The position numbers were made by a program, and so were the translations under genes. This document shows, one piece after another, positions 19,508 through 30,905 of a stretch of 64,000 nucleotides of DNA. Source of the DNA: Blastobasis lacticolella. Taxonomy: Eukaryota; Arthropoda; Insecta; Lepidoptera; Blastobasidae. Position 1 is the first letter of the stretch, and each line of letters starts with the position of its first letter. The stretch lies in contig LR990049.1 in assembly GCA_905147135.1 (NCBI GenBank), positions 6,713,428-6,777,427 of the forward strand, written 5' to 3'. The notes below the pieces were generated by a model that worked only from the letters and a program-made list of their open reading frames with translations, had not been told where the DNA came from and ran no database searches.

Positions 19508-22111
19508 TTTCAAATAGCTCTGTATAGTAATTCAAACTTAGAGCATAGGAAATAATATCCACTGTTTCACGCAACTAAAATTATGTTAATAAAATTCTTC
19601 ATTTTATTTTTTATGATACACTATGATGGATAAGAAAAAATACATACTTGAAAATCTAATTCAACTCAATCCATTAAATCTCCAAATCCTATTTACAAAC
19701 TTACCAATGCGGTCCGAACCCACGCTACAATCTCGAACGCCTCAAGGATCTTTCCGGCGGACAGATGAAAAAGCGACTTTGTAATCGGAAAGGGAACGGT
19801 ACGGTTCGCGCTCGGAGTAATACCGAAGGTTTCATGTGACAAATGGTTCTTAGTAATTTCACTACGCGGGAGGTCTTTGATCGGACGTCGCTATCTATCA
19901 TGGAAATTTCACTTTGGCGCGATGCGACTTATAAGCAGATGTAGACCGGGGTGCGCTCGTAATATTTTCTAATTCGTGACTCGGCCGTTTTGTGTATTAC
20001 ACGCGTTGAGAGAGGCAAGGTCTATGTGTATTAACCTCTAAACGGTTTCCTGGAATTATGAAAATGTCAACATTGTTGTGCAGTAATTGGTATTGTATCA
20101 GGATATTGTTTGGGGTTAGGTAGCATTAATAAGCATCGCTATTTTAGAAACCAGCACCGTGTTGGGTTTTAAGTAGAGAAGATTCAGATATTATCTAAGT
20201 TAGTACATACCTACATCAAATGCCCGCAACTCAGATTGCAGGTATCCTGCAGGTATCGAAGAAAGACAGCTTTTAATCAGGTAGAGCTTTTTTGTTGTCA
20301 GTCAGTAGACTGGCAACAAAAAAAATATCATTATCATGAATAATTCACGAAATATTTTTTTCGTTCCACAGATAAGATATTTTCCAGTCTTCCACTAGCG
20401 ACTTGGAACTGGTTGGACAATCTCAGGAGCCGATTGGGCTCCCGTGACGGTATATTACAATTTATTCCACAGGTATAGTTTCGCCTATTAGTGCGGTTTG
20501 TTGGTATGTCAGTTCGTAACACATCAGCGGGTCGTATCGGATGACGTTCCGCGCCGGCGCAGTCGCGGCCTCTCGCCGTGTCGCGTGCGCAGTCCAGTCC
20601 CGGTTCTAAAATTGAAAATCGCGGTAACAATTGACAATTGGCGCTGACAATTGGATGATTGCGACACTTTCGTTTGGTTAATGATTCCGTTTTGTTACAT
20701 GCCTTTCGGTCCATTTTGAAGCACTATTTATTTGTGAATCTTGGTTATGGGTTAGTAGACTATCACCCGGTTTATGAAACGCTTATCAACGCAAAAATTA
20801 CGTAACAGCTTGTTAAACACTGATTAAATGCAGTTTGGGTTTCTGAAAGGGCCATGTAATAGAGATAGCAAAGTTTGAAACGCATGTTTATTTCTGGTAC
20901 TGTGTTATTAATTAATTAGACGTGGTTCATAGCAAGGAGGTTAGCAATTATCTAGTCTCACGCAATTGTAATAAAACACGATCAAACAAGCAATTCTTTC
21001 TCGGAAGCTGTTCCAACGGTTACGTAAAAATTCAGGTTAGACTTTTTCGGTCAAGAAACCGATTTTAAGTTCATAGAGGTTCATAACACACACACATGCT
21101 GACACATGATAATACACATACCTTTTCTCTATTATTATTTTTTTTAATTTTTATTATTTACTTAAGGAAAACCAGCAGCAATGTAAAAAATGTTGCTGAT
21201 CTAAACCATTAACAATCAAAACTATAATTAGGCCCAAAACAAACACACATGTATCAGTGTTGCCTTCAGCTTTGATCCTGCGAAGCTACGGCGCATATGA
21301 TTACAATACCTATAACATAAAACTAGCAGCACAGAGCCAATTACAGGTTTCCACCAAAAATTGGATAAACTAATACATACTGAACTAAAAGTTAAGCATT
21401 CCGAACAGTCTTTAAGACTACAAATTCAAATATAAATTTATATGTACTTGCCTATGCAATAAACAGCTAAACTGTCTAACTAAACTACTAATCTCCGTTC
21501 GGTGGATGACTGATCCTTAAGATACCAGTTTACTTAGTTTAGGTATCAGGGCAACCTATACCTAGTTTTGTAAAACTCTTATAAGTTGTGGCTAGCTCTC
21601 ACGAATTTGTTGTTGTGACTTCGTAATTTTATTGGCGTAAGCGTATTTTTACTTGTTTTATGAAGCCGCAAAAAAATGCTGCTGATCTAAATCAACAAGC
21701 AAAACATCATTAGGCCCAAAACAACACACATGTATCATGTATCATCACAAACACAAATGTTGCATTCAGCTTAGACCCTGCGAAGCTACGGCGCATATGT
21801 TCTCTAAATTTGGTGACAAAGGCGCGGACAATCTGTTCTGTACAATTGACTGAGAAGGCCACCCAACATATGCACAATGCACACGTGGGCTGCACATTTC
21901 TGCTATATAGGCCGACCATACGACGTCTAGTCATTTTATGATTGTATGTATGAGTGTATGATTTCGCATACAAATGTTTGAGGTAGCCCCGTCAAAGTCT
22001 AAGCACTTGTGCTCGTTCCAGATTGTGTTTGTAATTCAAATACATACTTAGTTTGTAGATTCTGGCACTCGGGATGTTTACCCGTCTGTTTTCCAGTGAT
22101 ACTTCTTTCTA
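19508..22111. other. No recognised gene; CpG-rich patch at about 20480-20620
   Basis: The patch (GCGCCGGCGCAGTCGCGGCC) stands out in AT-rich flanks and could be a promoter; the 126-codon minus frame over it looks compositional. At 20287-20325 a hairpin pairs TTTTTTGTTGTCAG with CTGGCAACAAAAAA. Around 21170-21250 and 21665-21800 two related stretches share ATCTAAA(C/T)CA...AACA, TAGGCCCAAAACA and CTGCGAAGCTACGGCGCATATG, so a degenerate direct repeat of unknown type lies here. Confidence 0.4.
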
Positions 22112-22293
22112 TAGTATGAAACAAAGTCGTTTCCCGCCGTTTGTACACATAGATCTTTTAAACTACGGAACAGATTTTAATGCGGTTTTCAACAATAGAT
22201 AAAGTGATTCAAGAGGAAGGTTTATAAGCAAGAAAAAAGGGTAGGTAGGGGCCAAGTAGGCGTACGCGAACGAAGTAGCGCCGGGTCCACTAC
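22112..22293 (-). repeat. Dispersed repeat family G, copy 2
   Basis: Minus strand: GTGGACCCGGCGCTACTTCG, TTCGCGTACGCCTACTTGGC, TTTTTTCTTGCTTATAAACC, CTATTGTTGAAAACCGCATT, AGTTTAAAAGATCTATGTG, ending at CGACTTTGTTTCAT. Collinear with 55464-55676 over about 200 bp. Repeats with ACTTCGTTCGCGT at one end and GCGACTTTGTTTTAT at the other are widespread in Lepidoptera. Class not assigned. Confidence 0.65.
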
Positions 22294-22317
22294 TTATTAA
22301 TAATATAATTGATAAAG

Positions 22318-22364
22318 AAGATGATGATGATGAAATATTTTAATTTCATTTCATTTCATTTCAT
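22318..22364 (+). repeat. (GAT)n and (TTTCA)n microsatellites
   Basis: GAAGATGATGATGATG is followed within 15 nt by four TTTCA units (22342-22364). Confidence 0.75.
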
Positions 22365-23289
22365 GATTAATTTTGACTTTGACCTTGATTTAACCTTTGT
22401 TACGAACACAGATAAAACCACTTCTGATTATGAATGAATTGTAAGTATTACGAAGTCCCTGATGTGGCCTATATCTATATTAATATAATTAAGTACCTAG
22501 TACTAAATTAAATTCTAAGTGATTATAGTGATTATACTTAGGTACCTACTGTATTAGAGCTTGTAGCATCTTCTTCTTGTGAAAAGTTCTCGGCGGGGTC
22601 AAACTTTCATTAATTACAACTCAATGACATTGACTTTAACACTAATTTCTCTTGATCATAAAAGACTGTCTCTCTAAGACTGTATGCAGCTTATTATGCA
22701 TCTGTATTTTAGTTACCTATCCAATTCCCATTTACGGCATGTTGTGACTTGTCGAGAAAGCGTGCCTAATATTACCTTTACTTACTAGATTCCTATTAGA
22801 GATATGTGAACATAAACAAGTGAGTAAACACAGAAATAAATAATGTACGTTCGCATATTATTTTATAGTCCAACCTTAATAATCGTGTTTCTGTGAGCGG
22901 CGCATACAAAACAGTTGTTTAATTATAAAGTCACTTTCTTACCTTTCTCTAGCCAGGACACTTAAGTCTGACAAATTCGAAGAATCTTAATTGGTAATGG
23001 AGTTAGCGTAGTGATGAGGCGATCAAGTTTGAGCAAATCGATGACCATTTGCGAACGGCGTGCTAAAAGACAAGTTTTCATTTGCAATTTTATGAGATAA
23101 GTTTATAAAGAATTTCGATTAGTTTCAAGAACATAAATTCACGTTTTTCTTCACAGTATAACCATATAAGACTCACTGAATACCTGTAGATAAATTAGGA
23201 GAAGGCATTCGGGTACCCTGAGGTTCTAATGTCAAAAAACCACCGACAAATTCTACATAAGTATAGGTTAACTTACTCAAATGTTTCCT
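22365..23289. other. No recognisable feature
   Basis: AT-rich, no shared repeat noticed. Confidence 0.45.
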
Positions 23290-23432
23290 AAACTGTGGAA
23301 ATCATCTTAATTAAAATGACTTTCAAATAAAAACCTCATCGAAATTGGTTGATCCGATCGGTAGCTACGATGACAGACAGACATCAGTCAGTATACACAG
23401 AATAAACTGACACGCGTCAAATTTATAACACA
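23290..23432 (-). repeat. Dispersed repeat family T, copy 4
   Basis: Minus strand: ATAAATTTGACGCGTGTCAG, GTCTGTCTGTCATCGTAGCT, CGGATCAACCAATTTCGATG, TTTGAAAGTCATTTTAATTA. Same order as the plus-strand copies at 2485, 4200 and 5220. Confidence 0.55.
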
Positions 23433-23438
23433 TTCTTT

Positions 23439-23735
23439 TCACGTCGAATGTGAAAAATAGTGTTCGGGAGTGCAAAATAGTGCCAATAAAAGATTTTGAC
23501 ATATAATAATTAGTCTATGGTGCCAAGCATAAACGCTGTACTCTTTTAACAGGCGCTCCAACTCAGACAGAAGCTCCACGGTCGGCGCATCAATCAACCA
23601 AGGTTCTTTATGAAAAAGCCGCCGGCAGACCACTTTCGCTGCAGTGCTTACCATCATTGAGCTGTAGCACCCTGGGGCTCTATGACGAACACACCCCAGC
23701 TTTGATGCAAAGCATTGCATTTGCATGTTTGTCAA
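23439..23735 (-). other. Unrecognised 98-codon open frame
   Basis: The middle of this frame (about residues 28-70) has an exon-like composition: charged and helical, with Lys/Glu/Leu-rich KEPWLIDAPTVELL and SELERLLKEY. The DNA at 23525-23735 is GC-richer than its flanks. A donor-like ATG|GTAAGCAC lies inside it on the same strand. I do not recognise the family. It could be an old exon, a transposon protein fragment, or chance. The C-terminal 25 residues run into AT-rich sequence and are probably not part of it. Confidence 0.25.
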
Positions 23736-23934
23736 GGTATACGATGGGACAATACCTACATAGGACTAGTTTATGGGACGTAACAGTTTTACATATTTGT
23801 CCAATATAAGGGAAAGGAGATCGTCTCTCTCGAAAGCTCTCTCACACTGAAGCCAATTCGTACATTTAATCTTTCGAATCTATTTCTTTAATCTAAACCT
23901 ATGTAAAGTAGATAATATATGTGTGTATATTCCC

Positions 23935-24330
23935 TATGAACTCTGAAACGGTTTGACCGATTTTGATGAAATTATTAGGCAAATCCTGTGAGGTTTGGTA
24001 ACGGTACGTATGAATGGATGTTTGGCTAGACGTTTTTTTACTCTTTCACGCAACAAGTACTTAATAGATTTCGATGAAATTTTGCAGTGTTGTAGCACAT
24101 AACTTTTAACTAGTATTGTGTTCCTGCGGGTAAGTAAGGTTCCCAGTGCTCCATGGGGTGGGACTTTGAGGAACCGTGGCTTTTGCAGTGGAGGGGAATT
24201 TGCCTTTTTGCTGCCGAGAGCAGCATATCTTAGCTTTTTAGCGATTGGCATCACATTAGTAAGATCTTGGTTTTGCTAAGGCAGCGGTGACCACTTTCCA
24301 TCAGGTGGCCCGCTTGTCTACCGTATACCG
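23935..24330 (+). repeat. Composite dispersed repeat ending in a CATCAGGTGG module
   Basis: Two successive stretches carry GACCGATTTTGATGAAATTA (23955) and GATTTCGATGAAATTTTGC (24068). Both derive from the lepidopteran module also seen at 57015. After TGGGACTTTGAGGAACCGTG comes GGCAGCGGTGACCACTTTCC, ATCAGGTGGCCCGCTTGTC. The 106-codon minus frame over it is a shadow. Confidence 0.5.
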
Positions 24331-25447
24331 TACTCATGAAAGTAACCCTCACCACAGATTCAGCTAAAACATCTAGACTTGTAACATCAAAGCACTTTTT
24401 TTTATTAATGTATTAAAACTTTATGTACTGAAGGAACATTGGCGGACTTAAAGCTTATCTATCAGATCGAGAAAGGTAGGCGTTTCTCGATCACATTGAT
24501 GGTGCGGGAGAAATTATATGATAAGGTGGGGTACGGTACACTTTACATAAATAAATGCAGCAATAATTGGTGGCTTTTACTTGTTATTTTTTATGATTTT
24601 AACGCATAGAATTTGACATTTGTGGAATAATAAACAAAACAAATCAGTTAAAATATACAGAACGACTATTAGAAACATTTATTGGATTATCCAGGTAAAC
24701 ACATTTCAAAGAACACTACAAAAATAATTCAAAGACAAACTTACTAGATTTTACGTTATCTTCGTCGTTGTGGCCATGACACGCTTCGCTTATGCAATGA
24801 AGAAGTGTAAAGCACTATCATGCTGATATTGTTAGTTTTAAATCATTGCTAATTATCATCACCGTCATGCTGACAACGTAATAAAAGGTCGAAAGCTTGT
24901 TTGACATCAAGAAGACAATCAACGCACGATTACATGCTAAACTCCAAAATACTCACAACCATACTTAAAACGTATTAAATCGTCGATGTGGACATGTAAA
25001 CGGTTAATTTCACTATAATTAATAACGATACAAACACATAAATCATGTATATCAATGCAATAAGACGTAGCGAAAGTTACAACTCAATAACGATAAAAAA
25101 CGTCAAAACAACTTTTACGATCTTCCAATATTACTTGCAATTAAAAGCCGACAGCGGTCTGTTTATACTTATGCAGTAGCGAATTCACAAATATTTACCT
25201 CAAAGTAGGTACAGGGTAAGCAGATATTTTAGGTATTATAGAAATTTTTTTGTCTACATCATATTTCACCTGAAGTTTAAAAGATGGTCTGATTCTAAGT
25301 TTTCTCTAGTCTTTATTTAGTTCAAGGAAGAACTCGACTTTATTTCAGTCTCGGGTTGCAGTACGTAATTAAATAATAAGTGCTTTGGTCATGCAAGTTA
25401 CAATGTAGTAGCTATTGCTTTTATGGTAATTTTACACATCTACTACA
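24331..25447. other. No recognisable feature
   Basis: AT-rich with no repeat or gene that I can support. Confidence 0.45.
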
Positions 25448-25712
25448 ACATTCAAAATTCAAATTCAAATATTCGTAGACTAATTCACACAGCGCCATCT
25501 AGCCCCAAACTAAGCAAAGCTTGTACTATGGGTGCTAGATAACTGATATACCACTTACACTTTTTTTTTAAATACATTCTTATTATACATAGAACACCCA
25601 GACCCGTAACAGATTAAAATTTATCATTTCATTTTCTGCCCGGCCGGGAATCGAACCCGGAACCTCTTGCGTGTCAGACCGGCATGTTGACCATTGAACC
25701 ACTCAGGTCGTC
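25448..25712 (-). mobile_element. tRNA-headed SINE of a second family
   Basis: On the minus strand a tRNA-like head (GACCTGAGTGGTTCAATGGT, CCGGTCTGACACGCAAGAGG, TTCCGGGTTCGATTCCCGG) resembles an Asp/Glu-type tRNA and keeps a perfect B-box GGTTCGATTCC. The body follows (TTACGGGTCTGGGTGTTCTA, GTGCAAG-like, AGCACCCATAGTACAAGCTT, GCTAGATGGCGCTGTGTGAA), and the tail is TTTGAATTTGAATTTTGAAT. It is not a tRNA gene: the acceptor stem does not pair and the unit continues into a SINE body. The TTGAAT tail suggests the same kind of LINE partner as the tails at 10938/16337/41187. Confidence 0.75.
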
Positions 25713-26354
25713 ATTCATTTATTAATGGAAGCCTTAAATCCTAACAAAAGGTTATATACGTACTTAGGTAGGTAAGTACGTTAATTTAACTCACAAAATA
25801 GGTTTCATAGTCCGTCTACCTATAATTTGTACCTCGCTAAGAACCCTACTAAAAATGGGACGAATACTCCAACAAGCTTAATACTAAAACCAAAAAGATA
25901 TTTATAGCATTCGGTCTCCTTAGACATACTTAAGTGAGGAATGTTAATGGCACATTTATCAAACCCTAATACGATACCTTCCCGACAACCGTATAACATT
26001 TTAATTCTAGAAATTAATTTTAGTTTATAGTTTATTATGGGGGCATCATTTACCTTTGGTATTGTTTGTCTATTTATTGGTTTACTTTCTATTTTCGAAG
26101 ATTTATTACTAGTTAGGTGCTTTATGTCTTCGTTTGTGTAGTTAGAAGAAGAAAGTAATTCTATAAAACGTGAGATAACTTAAAATTTCTAAAATAATCT
26201 TGAATTAGGTCGTTATTATAATTTCGAATAATACAATTGAGTGTCCTTGTAATACCTACATCACCTTTTCCTTGGTTGCAGTCAGCATCAAATTCGTAAT
26301 CGCATTTAAGCTTAAGCTAAACACAAAATTTCACGATTACAAAATGACGTAAGG
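25713..26354. other. No recognisable feature
   Basis: AT-rich, nothing to report. Confidence 0.45.
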
Positions 26355-26460
26355 GGCGGCTTTCATCGAATTCTTTAACGCATTTAACGCATAAAAACTT
26401 CATACAAAAAACCTTAAACGTCATTCTTAAACATGTTTAAGAATTTGGTGCAAGCCGGGC
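26355..26460. mobile_element. Small hairpin MITE family B, copy 2
   Basis: GGCGGCTTTCATCGAATTCT at one end pairs imperfectly with GAATTTGGTGCAAGCCGGGC at the other, matching the ends of the copy at 7935-8031. Inside is a perfect 22-bp palindrome at 26423-26444 (ATTCTTAAACA and its complement). Confidence 0.6.
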
Positions 26461-27066
26461 TAAATGGGGCACCATACCCACAACCCATAACCCACAGTTT
26501 ATGTTTATCGAAAACCTTCAAGAAGAAACGTCCAACTCTACGAAGGTGGTTGACGTTAGTCACTTATTAGAGCTGTGTAAATGACATTGAACGTCATCAG
26601 TTTCGCGCGGTATTCATAATAGCGCTCGTATGACGGAATTCCAGAGACCAGAATGGACGCGTGGCTTACCTAAGAATTACTCGGTGTTGTGTCTACATTG
26701 ATAAGTGGTCATGCTCAGGTCTGGTAACGCTACAATATTTCACACAATATTGTTAAAGGAGTTACATCACCTTTATAAGATAGTCTAGCGTCATTGTTTC
26801 TCATTGTTTCCGTAAAATGTTGATAATGTAAGGTTCTATGATTGGGGAATATCGTAAGGGTAAAGTATGTAATCCATGAGGGGTTTAAATGTGTATTAGC
26901 TGTCTGTTTAGCGACGTTTTAATATAAATAGGTAGATTTTCACGGAAATAGGTCTCTAAGTTATAAAAACATAGGTACCGGTTTTAAGACTTTCGTGGTT
27001 ATTCATCTCACATGTTATCGGATTTATTACGATTAGTATTATTTTTGCCTCGATATTTCACAGATA
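26461..27066. other. No recognisable feature
   Basis: No gene or repeat seen. Confidence 0.45.
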
Positions 27067-27125
27067 TCCTGAAGACGGTGACCACTTTCCATAAGGTGGA
27101 TCGTCTGTCCGTATACCATATAATA
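27067..27125 (+). repeat. CATCAGG-like module, short fragment
   Basis: GAAGACGGTGACCACTTTCC, ATAAGGTGGATCGTCTGTCC, GTATACCATATAATAAA; matches 24275-24330. Confidence 0.5.
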
Positions 27126-27786
27126 AAGTCCTAAAAGATAGCTATACCCCTAAAATACCTATGATTATTTGTGCGTATCTTGCGTTATATACTATGACAT
27201 CGTTTGCATTTATTAATATCACGAAAATAGACTGAAAGTGGACTAGATTCCACTAACTATATAGATCTACACGTGTCTCTACTCTGCGGCCAATACCGAT
27301 TTTGCTGCCTGGTACCTAATAACATATTCGATTGTAAAGGCATGAAGCTGTATTGTGTCTTTCAAATCTTTACATGGGGAGTCTGCAGGATGGTGCCATC
27401 ACGTTTTTTATTTCTGCTGCCAACCTCTCCTCCTCCTATGACATTTGCTTTATAGTTATGTAATATTTAGCCAGTGCAGTTTTAAGCAATATGAATTATT
27501 ATCTTAATCGTCCACTCAGCTCTATAATCTACAAAAGAATAATTTCCGTTTAGGTATCTATCGCCTCGGCAGATGTTTTGTGTACTTCTACTACATATTA
27601 AACAGTTGTAGGAGCATTTATGCAATAGATGATGTGATGTTTAATTCTATTTACATGTTAAATTTCATGTAATGCTCGTGATGTGAACTTGGTAAAGTGC
27701 AACCACAATGTGGTTGACGCACAGGATGCAATATTATATCAGCGATGGTCACTGAACTTATTACGTACTGCGCCACCATGACAACG
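27126..27786. other. No recognisable feature
   Basis: A 60-codon plus frame at 27273 has no recognisable content; the rest is AT-rich. Confidence 0.4.
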
Positions 27787-27868
27787 TATGGTACGATATC
27801 AACATAGTTAGGCAACGTAGGCAACGCGTAGGCAAACGTCCATAGGCTGCGGTGACTGCTTACCATAA
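27787..27868 (+). repeat. GGCAACGC-CATCAGG module, copy 3, truncated
   Basis: GGCAACGCGTAGGCAAACGTCCATAGGCTGCGGTGACTGCTTACCAT, then an A-rich run. The last third of the module is missing. Confidence 0.55.
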
Positions 27869-28060
27869 AAAAATATAGCAATATTTCCGTATAATGGTAA
27901 ATGTAGCGAGTTTTGCCGGGATGTGCGCCATTGCAGCCTTGGCGCGAAAACCATCGCGGATAATTTAATTAAAATCTTTTTAATACACCACCGAGTTTTT
28001 CAAACAAGAGGCATGCGTATTAAATTTTTCACGCCTAAAATCAAAATAAAAAACTATTAA

Positions 28061-28198
28061 GGCCTTGCCACATACAAAGCTCGGCGCGAGCGCGGCGTGA
28101 GCGCGGTGCGATATTTGCTAGGCAACCATCGCGCCGCGCGATGGTTGCCTAGCAAATATCGCACCGCGCTCGCGCCGAGCTTTGTATGTGGCAAGGCC
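28061..28198. mobile_element. GC-rich palindromic element with identical 63-bp arms
   Basis: The left arm runs from GGCCTTGCCACATACAAAGC to ATCGCGC and the right arm is its exact reverse complement, meeting at a single central C (28135). The only difference is 11 extra nucleotides in the left arm (GCGTGAGCGCG at 28095-28105), which look like a local duplication. Very GC-rich within AT-rich DNA. Non-coding. Foldback/MITE-like; the target-site duplication is unclear. Confidence 0.85.
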
Positions 28199-29107
28199 TA
28201 GAGACTCCAGGCGAGCGATTTAAAAATATGGCCCTTAGTTGCCCCCTTTAGTGCATAAAGTGCATAAATAAAATCGTTGAGTTCTACCTCACGATCTTTG
28301 AATGTCGACAGTTGCCGCTCTGTGTGTGACTTTAAGCCTTATTCGAATATTATGATGTAAAATGTATTTAGCGACACTGAAAAACGATCATGGCTAAAAT
28401 AAGTTAAATAAGTCATGACAGTCAGTCAAGGAATTGATACAAATGTACCACAAAAATCCTTTATTCCAATTAACAGGATAATGAGGTAATTATGTCTGAT
28501 AAAATTCGTTATAGCATATTTCTCTTGTTTACATACGAAATTAATAAGCATTTTAGCGAAGCCAATAATGAAACCATATCGTTATTCTCAGTAAATAATA
28601 AGGATAAACCTTATAATGTTTTTACATATCTACAGTATGGTATTTAGTGAAAGTCCTCGACACATATTTTTGTAATGACATAGAGTCCAGAACAAATAAT
28701 AATGATTCGAGTGTACTATGTGTATATTGAGATCGGTACCTAATTAAGCACAAGATGCAAGGCAAGGGCGTAAGGCTGCTGAGACTTATGTGACGTTTAT
28801 CAAGACACTTGGGAGGAAAGCTAAAATAATGACAATAGGATAAATCATAGTAGCTCCGTGTAAAGAGGTTATTCTTGTTTTACAAATCACGCTGCATATT
28901 GTAAACAAATACTTAGACTTTTTATTAGCAGCACCACAAAATAGAAAACTAACGGAAGGTCCACTCCCGTCGTTATCGGAAATGATGACGTAGAACTTGC
29001 CGACTCACTAGGGTTGCTACTGTATTTATTCAGAATTTTTAAAAGGGTATTTAAAACATCAAATAGAATTTTTACAGATCGTTCACAATAACATGTCCCT
29101 TGCAAAG
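28199..29107. other. No recognisable feature
   Basis: AT-rich, closed in all frames. Confidence 0.45.
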
Positions 29108-29290
29108 GATCAATTTTTTTTTATTCCACTAATGTGGCAAACAAGCTTGCGGCCCGCCTGATGGTAAGCAGTCACCACAGTCTATGGACGTTTGCAATAC
29201 CAGGGGCATCACCCACGCGTTGCCGACCCCGTAAAAACCTTTTAACCCCTTTCTTGAAGAACTCCATGTTGTACTCCTAATTCTTGTATC
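29108..29290 (-). repeat. GGCAACGC-CATCAGG module, copy 4
   Basis: Minus strand: GGAGTACAACATGGAGTTCT, AAAAGGTTTTTACGGGGTCG, GCAACGCGTGGGTGATGCC, GGTGACTGCTTACCATCAGG, CGGGCCGCAAGCTTGTTTGC. It matches the longer copy at 18120 on its 5' side and the copy at 10791 over the rest. Confidence 0.7.
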
Positions 29291-29661
29291 TAATCCTTGC
29301 CATAATGTCATCATAATTACTTCCCATGCTGTTATTATAAGATTTTCTATACCAGCTCCAGACATGATGCCTTTAGTAAGCGTAAAAATAATTTACTGTT
29401 TATTCGCTTTTTAAAATTCATCGCCACATCATCAGACCCTAATAATAACCTAACCCTGGCCTGGGATTTGACCTACTTACCGGTAATCAATTATAAATTA
29501 GATGAAAATGCAATATTATGGTATTAGTCTGTTGAACTGATAATGGAGAAAGGTATTCACAGATATTTTTTTTTAATTTGACTTTACAGGCGTTTCCGAC
29601 TAGACGGGTTTTTGTTCTCTTAAAATCTATTACGTGGTGCGTGAAACTGATCAAAAACAAT
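29291..29661. other. No recognisable feature
   Basis: AT-rich, nothing noted. Confidence 0.4.
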
Positions 29662-29801
29662 CAGTCCTAGGGTCTCTAGCGGAAGACCTTGGTCAACCTC
29701 GCTTCGCCATCGGCATTAGAACTCGTAGCGGTGCTGAAGTCCAATAGCCTCAAAGTCTGAAATATCACCCATCAGATCTTGGACTCTGCGTGCGTTGCTT
29801 G
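29662..29801 (+). repeat. Unclassified dispersed repeat U, copy 2
   Basis: CAGTCCTAGGGTCTCTAGCG, GTCAACCTCGCTTCGCCATC, CGTAGCGGTGCTGAAGTCC, TTGGACTCTGCG, GCGTTGCTT. Collinear with 3268-3460, but shorter in the middle. Confidence 0.6.
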
Positions 29802-30719
29802 TATGTTATTAAGTAATCTTTGTTACGTACAAATAACTTTATTTTATCAATAATAAAGTGATGGTGGTGGTGGTCTTTATTTTCATATTAATATGCCGTT
29901 TCAATAAATAATACTCAGTTTACGTCGACAATACAACGGATTCTCGCGTTAACAATCGCGACCGAGCACTGCTTGAAACTGCTTGAGAATGCCTGTAAAC
30001 GTAACGACAATATGTGCGTGACGGAAATGGCACTTTGTTTCCAGTGGACCTTCTGCTTTGGGCGGGCCGTTCTTTATTTTGTGGCAGCCCAGACAGGGAG
30101 ACTGGCCAAATAACATGAGCAAACACGCAGTGAGTCAACATCAACGGGAACAATGAACTTCTATGCGCACACGCAGCCCGGATATTAGTCATGTGATAGT
30201 GTTATCGCCTGTTTTCCCGAATTGCACTTTTTGTAGAAGCTCCCTGATAACATCGTCATTTTGGACAATCGGCAGGAGTGGCTGGATATCTTGACGTCTA
30301 TATACGTTAGAAGTCTCTAAAAAACTGCTACTACCTACGTATCAAGAATCATCTAAAAAATTGTGATTGCTGATATTCGAGAATTCTACTAACATTTTAA
30401 ATGTGACAGTTTGTCTATCTTATCACATACCTACCTATCTAAGTAGAATAGTGTGTTAATAAGCACAAATATTGGTACCTTACCTCATCGGCATCTGAGG
30501 CTATATCTGGGATATGTCCGATCCCATAGACAGGACTGCTGTTGGCGACCTTTAGGTAAGGCGCCGTGCTCAGTCCGTTTCTCTTGAGCTTGATATTAAA
30601 CATACTGTTCCAGCATCTGAGACTATCATGAGCCTCTCTGACTGCTTATGTAAGCTGATAATATTCTGAGATTCTGACAAGGAGCGACTAGAAGTAGTCA
30701 CTTAAGAACGAACGAATTG
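29802..30719. other. No recognised gene
   Basis: Short (TGG)n at about 29861-29873. A 90-codon minus frame at 29920-30192 has Arg/Ser-rich content with no recognised domain. Confidence 0.4.
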
Positions 30720-30905
30720 AACCTAACGTGTCGAAGGCAGATCAAATGGCCTGCAACATTCCAGATCCCAGTCCGTATAGCTGAATATGTGGTCATGCCC
30801 ACAGATAAGGTAAGATATCTGGGATCTGTACTGGGCGGAACCGAGGAGATCGCCCGAATATGTCTGATAAGCCCGAATACCTTTGGCCTGGGTCAAATGA
30901 GAGGA
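30720..30905 (+). pseudogene. Possible LINE reverse transcriptase thumb fragment
   Basis: The plus frame contains DKVRYLGSVLGGTEEIARIC. YLGS-type strands followed by G.I...RI occur just after the catalytic domain of RTE and jockey reverse transcriptases. No GVPQG or YADD box is present nearby, so this rests on one short motif. It may be chance. Confidence 0.25.

Noticed and set aside
20334..20714. 126-codon minus-strand gene
   Set aside because: Arg/Asn-rich translation over a CpG patch with no motif, no splice context and no homologue that I can recall.
25640..25712. tRNA gene (Asp/Glu-like) on the minus strand
   Set aside because: The B-box is perfect, but the acceptor stem does not pair and the sequence runs on into a SINE body and TTGAATT tail.
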